Below are positions 56,313 to 64,000 of a stretch of 64,000 nt of DNA, piece after piece. Origin of the DNA: JALZAA01 sp046724655 (GTDB lineage: Bacteria > Actinomycetota > Acidimicrobiia > IMCC26256 > JACDBD01); NCBI GenBank assembly GCA_046724655.1, contig JBKOWY010000018.1, forward strand, positions 10,588 through 74,587, in the 5' to 3' direction. Every line of letters begins with the position of its first letter. Positions within the stretch are counted from its first letter, which is position 1. Below the pieces are notes generated by a model. It was given only the letters and a program-made list of their open reading frames with translations. It had not been told where the DNA came from and made no database searches. The position numbers and the translations under genes are program-made.

Positions 56313-58760
56313 GTGACCGCGCCGCCGCGTACGGGGCAACCGGTTGCGCCCGAACCGGCGTACGAGACCCCGCCGACCGGGCTCACCGACGCCGAGGTCC
56401 GCGAGCGAGTCGATCGCGGACAGACGAACGCAACCGCCGAGCGCACGAGTCGCACCTACGGCGAGATCCTGCGGGCGAACATCTTCACCCGCTTCAACGC
56501 GATTCTCGGCCCGCTGCTCGTTGTCATCCTCCTGGTCGGTGAGCCGCAGGACGGCCTCTTCGGCATCGTCCTGGTCAGCAACGCGCTCATCGGCATCGTC
56601 CAGGAGATCCGGGCCAAGCGCACCCTCGACCGGCTCGCAGTTCTCAGCGAACCACGCGTGCGCGTCATACGCGAAGGCGAGGTGCGCGAGGTCGCGGTCG
56701 ACGACGTGGTGCTCGACGACCTGGTCGAGGTCCGCACCGGCGATCAGATCGCCGCCGACGGTGTTGTGCGGGCGACCACGGCGCTGCAGATCGACGAGTC
56801 GCTGCTCACGGGCGAGTCCGACCCCGTGGACAAGAACGTGGGCGACCCGGTCTTGTCGGGCAGCTTCGTCGTGGCTGGCTCGGGACGGTTCCAAGCCACC
56901 GCCGTCGGGGACGACGCCTACGCGCGCAAGCTCGCCGCCGAAGCCCGCCGCTTCGCGCTCACGCGCTCCGAGCTCATCGACGGCCTCAACCGCATCCTGC
57001 GCTACGTGACCTGGGCCATCTTCCCGGTGGCCGTGCTCCTGCTCGTGAGCCAGTACAACGCCAACGATGACTGGCGCGACGCCGTGACTGCCACCGTGGC
57101 CGGCGTTGTCGGCATGGTGCCGCAGGGGCTCATACTCCTGACGAGCATCGCCTTCGGCGTCGCGGCGGTGACACTCGCGGCCCGCAAGGTGCTCGTCCAA
57201 GAGCTCCCGGCGGTTGAGGGGCTGGCGCGGGTCGATGTCGTCTGCTTCGACAAGACGGGCACGCTCACCGATGGGAGCATCGTCTTCGACAGGGTCGAAC
57301 GACTCGACGACGATGCACCTGCCGAGGCGGCTCTCGCGGCCCTCGGTGCCGACGAGGATCGCAACGCCACCCTCAATGCGATTGCCGAGGCGTTTCCGCC
57401 CCACGAGACCTGGGAGCGGACGGCGGCCGTCCCGTTCTCGTCGGCGCGCAAGTGGAGTGCGGCGAGCTTCCGCGACCACGGCACCTGGGTGCTCGGCGCA
57501 CCCGAGTTGGTCTGGCGCGATCGGGACGACGACGTCATGAGGAGGATCGATCAGTTCGCTGCCACGGGTCTGCGCGTCCTGCTCCTCGCCCGTACCGCCT
57601 CGGCGCTCGACGGCGACAACCTGCCGCCCGGACTGCGCCCGGCCGCCCTCGTCCTCCTCGAGGAGCAGCTGCGGCCGGACGCCCCCGACACCATCGCCTA
57701 CTTCCAGCAACAGGGCGTCGCACCCAAGGTGATCTCCGGCGACAGCCCGCGCACGGTCGGCGCCGTCGCCGCCCGAGTGGGGATGCCGCACGCCGACAAA
57801 CCGTTCGATGGGCGCGATCTCCCCGAAGACCTCGACGAGCTGGGCGCGCTCCTCGAGGAACGCTCCGTTTTCGGCCGTGTGACTCCCCATCAGAAGCAAG
57901 AGATGGTGAAGGCGCTGCAGGCGCGCGGTCACGCGGCCGCCATGACTGGAGACGGTGTGAACGACGCGCTGGCTCTCAAGCTCGCCGACATCGGCGTCGC
58001 CATGGGATCGGGCGCGCCCGCGACTCGGTCGGTCGCGCAGCTCGTGCTCCTCGACGACCAGTTCGCCACGATGCCGGGCGTCGTGGCCGAGGGACGTCGG
58101 GTCACCGCCAACATCGAACGCGTCGCCAATCTGTTCATCACCAAGACCGTCTGGGCGACGCTGCTCGCCATCGCGGTCGGGATCGCCCTCTGGCCGTATC
58201 CGTTCCTGCCCCGACACCTCACGATCATCGACACGCTCACGATCGGCGTCCCGTCGTTCTTCCTGGCCTTGGCGCCGAACACGCGCCGCTACGTCCCCGG
58301 GTTCGTCGATCGGGTGCTGCGGTTCGCGATCCCGGCCGGTGCGCTGGCCGCGATCGTCGGCTTCTCGGCGTTCGCGGTCGCGCGGCTGAACGATCTTCCG
58401 CTGGTTCAGCAGCGAACCGGCGCCACCATCGTGATGCTGATGATGAGTCTGTGTGTGCTGGTGATCCTCGCGGCTCCGCTGACATGGCGACGAACTCTGC
58501 TTGTCGCGCTGATGATCGTGGGCTTTGTGCTCTTGTTCCCTATCCCGTCAGTTCGCGATTTCTACGAGCTCAAGCTTCCCCGTGAAGTGCTCACCGAGAC
58601 GCTCGTCATCGGCTTCGTCGGCGTCGCCGTGCTCGCAGGCGGGTGGGAACTGTCGCGGCGGATGAACCGCGGCCCGGCCGCGGCCGTGAAGGCGGGAACG
58701 GCGGGGAGGGCGCCGGCGACGCCGCCCCGCGAGACCGTTACAGCCAGTCGCGCCGCTTGA
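56313..58760 (+). CDS. P-type cation-transporting ATPase (CtpE-like)
   Basis: An 815-residue ion pump. The actuator loop TGES, the phosphorylation site DKTGTLTDG (Asp313), the KWSAASF-type nucleotide region and the hinge MTGDGVNDALALKLADIGVAMGSG are all present. Helix 4 has VGMVPQGL in place of the usual PEGL. The overall layout resembles mycobacterial CtpE, a Ca2+ ATPase, so Ca2+ or another divalent cation is likely. The GTG at 56313 lies four bases after a terminator T-run and has no ribosome-binding site. No better in-frame start is seen before the conserved region. Confidence 0.9.
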   Translation: MTAPPRTGQPVAPEPAYETPPTGLTDAEVRERVDRGQTNATAERTSRTYGEILRANIFTRFNAILGPLLVVILLVGEPQDGLFGIVLVSNALIGIVQEIRAKRTLDRLAVLSEPRVRVIREGEVREVAVDDVVLDDLVEVRTGDQIAADGVVRATTALQIDESLLTGESDPVDKNVGDPVLSGSFVVAGSGRFQATAVGDDAYARKLAAEARRFALTRSELIDGLNRILRYVTWAIFPVAVLLLVSQYNANDDWRDAVTATVAGVVGMVPQGLILLTSIAFGVAAVTLAARKVLVQELPAVEGLARVDVVCFDKTGTLTDGSIVFDRVERLDDDAPAEAALAALGADEDRNATLNAIAEAFPPHETWERTAAVPFSSARKWSAASFRDHGTWVLGAPELVWRDRDDDVMRRIDQFAATGLRVLLLARTASALDGDNLPPGLRPAALVLLEEQLRPDAPDTIAYFQQQGVAPKVISGDSPRTVGAVAARVGMPHADKPFDGRDLPEDLDELGALLEERSVFGRVTPHQKQEMVKALQARGHAAAMTGDGVNDALALKLADIGVAMGSGAPATRSVAQLVLLDDQFATMPGVVAEGRRVTANIERVANLFITKTVWATLLAIAVGIALWPYPFLPRHLTIIDTLTIGVPSFFLALAPNTRRYVPGFVDRVLRFAIPAGALAAIVGFSAFAVARLNDLPLVQQRTGATIVMLMMSLCVLVILAAPLTWRRTLLVALMIVGFVLLFPIPSVRDFYELKLPREVLTETLVIGFVGVAVLAGGWELSRRMNRGPAAAVKAGTAGRAPATPPRETVTASRAA

Positions 58761-59727
58761 ACCAGAAGTACAGGAAGAGCGTGAGCGCGAGCATCGACCC
58801 GAGCGCGAACGCATATCCGTACTTCCAGTTCAGCTCGGGAATGCTGTCGAAGTTCATGCCGTAGATCCCGGCGATCAGCGTGGACCCGAGCAGGATCGCT
58901 CCCCATGAGGTCATGCGCTTCATGACCTGGTTCATGCGGTTCGACACCACCGCGAGGTCGGCCTCGAGCAGGCCGGTGAGGAGGTCGCGCTGGGTCTCGA
59001 TCCAGTCCGTGACCCGCAGCACGTGGTCGTACACGTCCTGGAGGTGGACGATCGCCTCGTCGCCGAGGCAGGCGGCCTCGCGACGTAGCAGTGCCGCCAG
59101 CACCTCCCGCAACGGCGCGACCACACGACGGAAGTTGACCATGACGCGGCGGAGGTCGAACACCTCCCTGGGGATGTCGTCGCCCTTGGTCACCGAGAAC
59201 ACGATCTCTTCGACGTCGTCGAGCCGGTCGTCGAATTGCTCGGCGATGTTGAAGTAGCGGTCGACGATGACGTCGAGAAACGCCCAGATCAGGAAGCCTT
59301 CGTCGTTGGCCGCCTCGTTCGTCCGCTCCACCTCGAAGCGACGGATCACGGGGTCGAGCTCGAACGGCGCCGGGTTGTCGGGGTCGTTGCTGGGCTGGCG
59401 AACCGACAGCACCCAGCCGTCGCCGAACACGATGTCGATCTCCCTCGTGACGAGTCGCTCCTCGACGAGGAAACAGTCGTGTACGGCGACGTGGAAGTGC
59501 TCTCGGTAGTGCTCGAGCTTCGTGCGCTGGCCGCCTTGGTGAAGGTCCTCGGCGGTAATGTGGCTGATCTGGAACTGGGCAGTGAGCGAATCGAGCTCGG
59601 CCTCCGTGGGATCGACGCAGTCGACCCAGAGCAGCGTCTTCTCGGGCTCGATCGCCTCCGCGAGCCTGTCGGTCGGGACCTCTTCATGACCCTCGACCTC
59701 GTCCCGGTACAGCCAGGCCCGGATCAT
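58738..59727 (-). CDS. corA: CorA-family magnesium/cobalt transporter
   Basis: A 329-residue pentameric channel-type transporter. A long cytoplasmic domain (LLWVDCVDPTEAELDSL at the start, helical stalk through ETQRDLLTGLLEADLAVVSNRMNQVMKRMT) leads to two C-terminal helices, with the selectivity motif GMN in IAGIYGMNFDSIPE. The ATG at 59727 is supported by TACGCT (59734-59739, minus strand) six bases upstream. Its end overlaps the P-type ATPase gene by 23 bases, tail to tail. With the MgtE-like and P-type genes it forms a divalent-cation cluster. Confidence 0.95.
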   Translation of the reverse strand: MIRAWLYRDEVEGHEEVPTDRLAEAIEPEKTLLWVDCVDPTEAELDSLTAQFQISHITAEDLHQGGQRTKLEHYREHFHVAVHDCFLVEERLVTREIDIVFGDGWVLSVRQPSNDPDNPAPFELDPVIRRFEVERTNEAANDEGFLIWAFLDVIVDRYFNIAEQFDDRLDDVEEIVFSVTKGDDIPREVFDLRRVMVNFRRVVAPLREVLAALLRREAACLGDEAIVHLQDVYDHVLRVTDWIETQRDLLTGLLEADLAVVSNRMNQVMKRMTSWGAILLGSTLIAGIYGMNFDSIPELNWKYGYAFALGSMLALTLFLYFWFKRRDWL

Positions 59728-59733
59728 CCGGCA

Positions 59734-59796
59734 AGCGTAGAGCGCACTGCTTCCGCGAACGTAACCTGACTGGCCGGTCAAGACGCCGGGTACGAT
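59734..59796. promoter_or_regulatory. Divergent leaderless promoters of corA and the acyl-CoA dehydrogenase gene
   Basis: On the minus strand TACGCT (59734-59739) precedes the corA ATG by six bases. On the plus strand TACGAT (59791-59796) precedes the ATG at 59803 by six bases. Neither start has a ribosome-binding site. The 75-base gap must hold both promoters. Confidence 0.6.
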
Positions 59797-59802
59797 CACC
59801 AG

Positions 59803-61086
59803 ATGGCCGTCGAAGCACCCGAAGTCACCGGCAAGGATTTGCGCGAACAGACGCTCGCGTGGCTGCGCGACAACCTGCCGCCGGGGTGGATCGAGGCAGT
59901 CGACGCCGGCGACGACGAAAAGGTCGCTGCGTTGCGCCGCGACCTCGACTACGCGGAATGGTGCGTCCGTCTTGGTGAGGCGGGGTATGCGACCCCGACC
60001 TGGCCCAAGGAGTACGGCGTCGGCCTGTCGCTCGCGCCGGGTGAGGCGAAGGTCGTCAACGAGCTCCTCGGGCACTACAAGGTCCCGCGGCCGTTCAACA
60101 TCATCGGCCTCGGGATGGGCGGCCCGACCGTCATCACCTGGGGCAGCGAGGAGCAGAAGCAGCGCCTCCTGCGGCCGCTGGCGACGAACCAGGAGATCTG
60201 GTGCCAGATGTTCAGCGAGCCCGGCGCGGGGTCGGACGTCGCCGGGTTGTCGACCCGGGCCGTCCGCGACGGCGACGAGTGGGTCGTCAACGGCCAGAAG
60301 GTGTGGACCTCACTCGCCCATCTCGCGAAGTGGGGGATGTTGCTCGCCCGCACAAACCCCGACGTACCGAAGCACAAGGGGATGACGTATTTCGTCGTCG
60401 ACATGCAGGCTCCTGGCGTCACGGTGCGACCGCTCGTACAGATCACGGGTGATGCCGAGTTCAACGAGGTGTTCTTCGACAACGTGCGCATTCCGGACTC
60501 CATGCGCCTCGGCCCCGAGGGGGATGGCTGGCGCGTTGCAGTCACCACGCTCATGAACGAGCGGGTTTCGCTGTCAGGCGCGGGCTCGGTGAGCGGCGAC
60601 ACGATCGGCGGAAGCTCAGTGACGCGACTCATCGACCGGCACCGCGGGACCACGGACGCCAGCGCGCGGCAGCGCCTGGCGCAGGCTTACATCGAGGGTC
60701 GTCTCATCCGTCTCAACAACGAGCGCGCGGCGGCGAAGCGCAAGAGCGGCGCCGAGGCCGGGCCCGAAGGCTCGATCACCAAGCTCATGTCGGCCGAGTT
60801 CAATCAACGGCTGCAGAAGCTGGCCATGGACCTCGAGGGCGTCGGCGGAGTGGCGTGGGCGGGTGGAGAGGCACGCCCGCGTGGCGGAGGTCGTCCGACC
60901 TGGCTCGATGACGACGACGACCACGCCTCGGTCGCCCGCGGTTTCCTGCGGGCGCAGGCGAACACGATCGAGGGCGGGACGTCCGACATCATGCGCCACA
61001 TCCTCGGCGAGCGTGTTCTCGGCCTTCCCAAGGAGCCCGACCCTTCGCGCGACACCCCATGGAAGGACGTCCCGCGCTCCGGATAG
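59803..61086 (+). CDS. Acyl-CoA dehydrogenase (FadE type)
   Basis: A 427-residue flavoenzyme that oxidises an acyl-CoA to the trans-2-enoyl form. Typical segments are WPKEYGVGLSLAPGEAKVV, QMFSEPGAGSDVAGLSTRA (FAD/substrate), WVVNGQKVWTSLAHLAKWGMLLARTN, FNEVFFDNVRIPDSM and the C-terminal NTIEGGTSDIMRHILGERVLGLP. The length and the WLRDNLPPGW start resemble actinobacterial FadEs that act on sterol side chains or branched acyl groups, but the substrate is not established. The start is leaderless. It is followed 28 bases later by a cyclase gene. Confidence 0.93.
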   Translation: MAVEAPEVTGKDLREQTLAWLRDNLPPGWIEAVDAGDDEKVAALRRDLDYAEWCVRLGEAGYATPTWPKEYGVGLSLAPGEAKVVNELLGHYKVPRPFNIIGLGMGGPTVITWGSEEQKQRLLRPLATNQEIWCQMFSEPGAGSDVAGLSTRAVRDGDEWVVNGQKVWTSLAHLAKWGMLLARTNPDVPKHKGMTYFVVDMQAPGVTVRPLVQITGDAEFNEVFFDNVRIPDSMRLGPEGDGWRVAVTTLMNERVSLSGAGSVSGDTIGGSSVTRLIDRHRGTTDASARQRLAQAYIEGRLIRLNNERAAAKRKSGAEAGPEGSITKLMSAEFNQRLQKLAMDLEGVGGVAWAGGEARPRGGGRPTWLDDDDDHASVARGFLRAQANTIEGGTSDIMRHILGERVLGLPKEPDPSRDTPWKDVPRSG

Positions 61087-61114
61087 TCGCGGCCGAACGG
61101 GGTGCGCAGCACCG

Positions 61115-62200
61115 ATGAACCGCAAGCTGCGGTCATTCCTCCGGCGGCGGGGCACCACGGCCGAGGAAATCGAACGAGCCGAGCGCGAAGGCAGGCTGGT
61201 CGTGCTGGCGTTCGACTACCGGCTCATGCCCGGCCGGCCTCGCTACACGTTCGCCGAAGCATGTCGCCGTGCTGATTTCGACGAGGTGACGCTGAAGCGA
61301 CTCTGGCGCGCGTTGGGGTTTCCCGATCCCCCGCCCGGCGAGCGATTGTTTCGCGACGAGGACGTCGAGGCCATCATCACGATGCGCCGGCAGATCGAAT
61401 CCACGATCGTCCCCGTTGGCGAGAATCTCGAAGGGATTGTCCAGATCGTGCGGGTCGTCGCCGGCTCGTTGGCGAAGATCGCCGAGGTCGAGAGCGACGC
61501 GCTGGCGAGCGCTGTGCGGGAACGACGGCGGGCCGGGATACCCGAGGACGACATCGCCGCCGAAGTCCTGGAGTCGTTGGACTGGTCGAGGCTGTCACGG
61601 CTCATCGACTACGCGTTGCGGCTGCAGCTCCGGGCGGCGGCGCGTCGCAAGCTGACCGCGACGAATCCGGACGCGAGCGGAGCCGAGAACCTGGCGGTCG
61701 GCTTCGTGGATCTCGTGGGTTATACGGCGTTGAGCCAGGAGCTCGAGCCCGAAGAGCTCGCCGCGCTCGTGACACGATTCGAGGAGCTCGCCTACGACAC
61801 GGTGGCCGAGCACGCCGGTCGTGTCGTGAAGACCATCGGCGACGAGGTGATGTTCGTCGATGCCGAGATCGCGAACGCGGCCAACATCGCGCTGCGTCTC
61901 ACCGAACGATCTGCGGTAGACGAGTTGCTGCCCGAAGCGCGCGCCGGGCTGGCAGCCGGCACGGTTCTTTCGCAGGAGGGCGACTACTACGGTCCGGTCG
62001 TCAATCTGGCCAGCCGGCTGGTGGAGCTGCCACGGCCGGGCACCGTGCTCGCGTCCAGCGAAGTGCGCGACACCCTCGCCGACGACCCCGCGTTCATCTG
62101 GCACCGCCTCCGTAGTCGCCGCATCCGAGACATCGGACGGGTCGAAGTCTGGGCGCTCGAGCGTGCCCGCGAGCAGGTGCCGGAGCCGGAGGGCGGGTAA
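61115..62200 (+). CDS. Class III adenylate/guanylate cyclase with N-terminal regulatory domain
   Basis: A 361-residue cytoplasmic cyclase. The N-terminal half (about 1-175: FDYRLMPGRPRYTFAEACRRADFDEVTLKRLWRALGF, then FRDEDVEAIITM) matches the adenylate-cyclase regulatory domain seen in pH-responsive Rv1264-type enzymes. The C-terminal half is the catalytic domain: VGFVDLVGYTALSQELEPEELAAL (first metal Asp), VVKTIGDEVMFV (second metal Asp) and YYGPVVNLASRLVELPRPG. The substrate is probably ATP, but the specificity residues were not resolved with confidence. The ATG at 61115 gives the family's normal start. Confidence 0.88.
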   Translation: MNRKLRSFLRRRGTTAEEIERAEREGRLVVLAFDYRLMPGRPRYTFAEACRRADFDEVTLKRLWRALGFPDPPPGERLFRDEDVEAIITMRRQIESTIVPVGENLEGIVQIVRVVAGSLAKIAEVESDALASAVRERRRAGIPEDDIAAEVLESLDWSRLSRLIDYALRLQLRAAARRKLTATNPDASGAENLAVGFVDLVGYTALSQELEPEELAALVTRFEELAYDTVAEHAGRVVKTIGDEVMFVDAEIANAANIALRLTERSAVDELLPEARAGLAAGTVLSQEGDYYGPVVNLASRLVELPRPGTVLASSEVRDTLADDPAFIWHRLRSRRIRDIGRVEVWALERAREQVPEPEGG

Positions 62201-62245
62201 CCGACCGCTGGATTGACCCTTCGGGTGCGGTACTTTTGCGCCGAC

Positions 62246-63157
62246 ATGTCTGGTAATTCCCGTGACTCCGCAGGCAACCGCCTGTGCCTGCTCGCCGTGC
62301 ACGCGCATCCCGATGACGAGGCGTCGAAGGGAGCGGGCACCGTTGCGAAGTACCGCGACGAAGGCGTCCGTTGCGTGCTCGTGTGTTGCACCGGTGGCGA
62401 AGCCGGCGACATCCTGAATCCGGCGGCGGACACCCCCGAAGTGCGCGCGAACCTTGCGGAGGTGCGCCGGGCGGAATTGCGTGCGAGTGTCGAGGCGATC
62501 GGTTACAGCGCGTTGCACATGCTCGGCTACCACGACTCGGGTATGCCCGACACCGAAACGAACGCGCGATCGGACAACTTCGCGAACGCGCCACTCGACG
62601 AAGCTGTCGGCCGGCTCGTGCGCGTGATCCGTAGCGAACGCCCGCAGGTGATCGTGACGTACGCCGAGGACCGCGAGTTCTACCCGCACCCCGATCACAT
62701 CCGGGTGCACGAGATCTCCGTGCCTGCATTCGACGCCGCCGGCGACCCCGAGCGTTATCCCGAAACGGGCGAGCCGTGGCAGCCGTCGAAGCTCTACTAC
62801 ATGGGCTGGTCGAAGCGTCGCGTACTGGCGCTCCACGAGGCCTACCTGCGCCTCGGTCACGAGAGCCCGTTCGAGCGATGGTTCGAGCAGGGCTTCCCGG
62901 ATCACGACGACCGGTTTACGACGCACGTCGACATCGGCAACTATCTGGACCGGCGCCGCGCTGCCTTGCTGGCGCACCGCACGCAGGTCGACCCCGAGGG
63001 TTTCTGGATGCGGCTGCCCGATGAAGTCGTCCGCGACACGTTTCCATGGGAGGAATACGTGCTGGCACGTTCGCTCGTCAGCTCCTCCGTCCCGGAGGGC
63101 GCGCCCGAGGACGACCTGTTCGCGGGACTGCGCGCCGAGGTCGAGACGCGCCGGTAG
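62246..63157 (+). CDS. mca: Mycothiol S-conjugate amidase
   Basis: A 303-residue zinc amidase that cleaves mycothiol conjugates of toxins, releasing a mercapturic acid. The metal motif is VHAHPDDEASKGAGT near residue 20, and the third ligand region is YPHPDHIRVHEIS. Mca-type rather than MshB-type features are the GEAGDILNPAADTPEVRANLAEVRRAEL stretch and WSKRRVLALHEAYLRLGHESPFERWFEQG. It marks the organism as a mycothiol user, i.e. an actinobacterium. TACTTT lies nine bases before the ATG. It is likely a single-gene transcript. Confidence 0.93.
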   Translation: MSGNSRDSAGNRLCLLAVHAHPDDEASKGAGTVAKYRDEGVRCVLVCCTGGEAGDILNPAADTPEVRANLAEVRRAELRASVEAIGYSALHMLGYHDSGMPDTETNARSDNFANAPLDEAVGRLVRVIRSERPQVIVTYAEDREFYPHPDHIRVHEISVPAFDAAGDPERYPETGEPWQPSKLYYMGWSKRRVLALHEAYLRLGHESPFERWFEQGFPDHDDRFTTHVDIGNYLDRRRAALLAHRTQVDPEGFWMRLPDEVVRDTFPWEEYVLARSLVSSSVPEGAPEDDLFAGLRAEVETRR

Positions 63158-63262
63158 CGTGCGGGTGAGGCGGCGTGACGCGATCGGGCAGCGTCACGAA
63201 ACGGTCGGACGCGTCGCCGTAATGGCGTGGACAGCTCGACGGCTGCCGGTAGGAGTGGTCCC

Positions 63263-63918
63263 GTGAGCCGCCGAACCCGCCGCATCATCCAAGTCTTGGC
63301 TGCGGTCGTCATCGCAGCTTCCCTCGTGGTCGCCCGGGTCCTCTCGGTCGAAAGCGACCGGGTGGGGGTACTCGGGGTGGCCCAAGCGGGGCTGTTCGTG
63401 GCCTTCGCAATCGCGGCCTTGACCTTGTTCGCGACCGTCGTCATGGACTTCGACCGGTGGGTCGACACCGTCCCTCCGGTGCCGAAGCGGTCGGTGCGCC
63501 GATGGGTCGGGCGCAACGCCAGGCGAATCAGCCGCCTGCTCGCCTTGGTGCTCGCGTGGTACGGCGCCCTGATGACCTGGATCTGGTCGACGACGGGTGA
63601 GGCCCTGGGCTGGGTGCTGAGTCGTTGCGTCGGCGGCGTGTCGACGCTCTCGGTGTTGTCGGCCCGGGCCGGGACCTGGGTGTTTTCGGCCTATCGGATC
63701 GGGGCGCATTGGGTGTGGTCGTGGACGGGCCGCGGGTTCGTGTGGGTGCTCGGGCGGGTGGGCGAGGGGCTGACGTGGTTGTGGGTGTCTGCCGTGCAGG
63801 CTGGTGCCTGGGTGCTGGTGCGCTATCGGGCCGTGGCGGGTTGGCTGTGGTCGTCGGCGGGCCGCGGGTTCGTGTGGGTGCTCGGCCGGGTCGGTGAGGG
63901 GCTGACGTGGTTCTGGGC
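63263..63918 (+). CDS. Trp-rich repeat membrane protein, 3' end missing
   Basis: At least 218 residues. Two N-terminal hydrophobic segments (about 9-27 and 38-60) are followed by a repetitive region with tryptophans roughly every 11 residues (WIWSTTGEALGWV, WVFSAYRIGAHWVW). A 44-residue unit occurs twice, sharing GRGFVWVLGRVGEGLTW; the DNA copies (from 63727 and 63859) are 132 bases apart. The role is unknown; the pattern suggests amphipathic or membrane-lining helices. AGGAGTGG precedes the GTG. The genuine sequence ends at 63918, and the codons after that are adapter. Confidence 0.65.
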
Positions 63919-64000
63919 CTGTCTCTTATACACATCTGACGCTGCCGACGACGGCTGCAGTGTGTAGATGTCGGTGGTGGGCGTGTCGGGGGTAGGGGGG
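63919..64000. other. Nextera/Illumina adapter read-through (not genomic)
   Basis: CTGTCTCTTATACACATCT (63919-63937) is the Tn5 mosaic end used in Nextera libraries. GACGCTGCCGACGA (63938-63951) completes the read-1 adapter. A 10-base stretch, probably an index, follows (63952-63961). From 63962 the sequence resembles the reverse complement of the P5 primer with C and A calls replaced by G, as in low-quality two-colour reads, ending in a G run. Confidence 0.97.

Noticed and set aside
56256..58217. A 653-codon frame antisense to the P-type ATPase gene
   Set aside because: Composition is shadow-like and it ends in the terminator region. The ATPase motifs on the plus strand are complete.
63528..63935. 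A minus-strand protein starting MCIRDR
   Set aside because: This N terminus is the translation of the Nextera mosaic end, a known contaminant peptide. The rest is antisense to the Trp-rich gene.

Overview
The window is about 64 kb of GC-rich DNA from an actinobacterium, most likely an uncultured member of the Acidimicrobiia or a neighbouring class. The evidence is indirect but consistent: a mycothiol S-conjugate amidase (mca), coenzyme F420 genes (cofC plus two F420-type flavoprotein folds), mycobacterial-type SOS boxes in front of imuA'/imuB and dnaE2, an HU protein followed by a separate Lys/Arg-rich H1-like protein, and many genes whose start codon lies 6-9 bases after a TAnnnT -10 box, as in leaderless transcripts. 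Shadow reading frames are long everywhere because of the base composition, and only frames with recognisable protein logic are annotated. The last 82 bases (63919-64000) are Nextera/Illumina adapter, not genome.

Layout. 1-8.2 kb: start of an unknown gene, DEAD-box helicase, aminotransferase, serA, then leuA behind a complete leucine attenuator (a 17-residue leader peptide ending Leu-Leu-Leu-Thr, a hairpin and a terminator), a methyltransferase, a small membrane protein and an SDR. 8.3-14 kb: a frameshifted fragment, leuDC on the minus strand, a divergent OmpR-type DNA-binding protein with no complete receiver domain, and an unusual 901-residue CPA2 antiporter fused to a GlnD-like HD/ACT/ACT region. 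14-19.2 kb: hyuA/hyuB, a tandem hairpin repeat, a DUF3558-like exported protein, greA and a YceI protein. 19.3-23.5 kb: an Ile/Val attenuator (leader peptide MKSSIVIVIR) ahead of leuB-ilvE-cimA. 23.5-29.5 kb: an AbiEi/DUF559 nuclease-like gene bracketed by related palindromes, a frameshifted acyl-CoA dehydrogenase, gltX, a YdcF-like protein, tRNA-Gln, tRNA-Glu, HU and the H1-like protein. 29.5-41.9 kb: PIG-L deacetylase, cofC, plsC, gpsA, a GH38 alpha-mannosidase, ammonium transporter, an exported phospholipase-C family protein, RpiB-like isomerase and small proteins. 42-53 kb: rnhB, an Nfu_N-like protein, the SOS mutasome (imuA', imuB, dnaE2) split by about 3.7 kb of minus-strand and decayed genes, and a CPBP protease. 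53.7-60 kb: divalent-cation transport (tandem MgtE, duplicated PhoU-RCK_C, CtpE-like P-type ATPase, CorA). 59.8-63.9 kb: acyl-CoA dehydrogenase, class III cyclase, mca and a Trp-rich membrane protein cut off by the adapter.

How the parts work together. Branched-chain amino acid synthesis dominates the first 23 kb. leuA, leuCD and leuB-ilvE-cimA each carry their own control: a Leu attenuator, an 18-bp palindrome inside the leuC promoter, and an Ile/Val attenuator. CimA makes citramalate, so LeuCD and LeuB can serve both leucine and isoleucine synthesis, which fits an Ile/Val leader in front of leuB. Next to leuCD lies the most unusual candidate system. The receiver-less OmpR-type gene and the antiporter-GlnD/ACT fusion look co-transcribed from a promoter carrying TTCAC/GAAAC half-sites spaced six bases apart. 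The same boxes, at the same distance from the -10, precede the ammonium transporter gene 26 kb away. This suggests a small nitrogen- or amino-acid-responsive regulon in which a cation antiporter carries a GlnD-type sensory tail. The link between the boxes and either regulator is inference.

Quality note: every internal frameshift seen (at least eight, in four loci) has the sign of one missing base, mostly in G/C runs. Together with the adapter tail, this makes sequencing or assembly error the likelier cause of most broken genes here.
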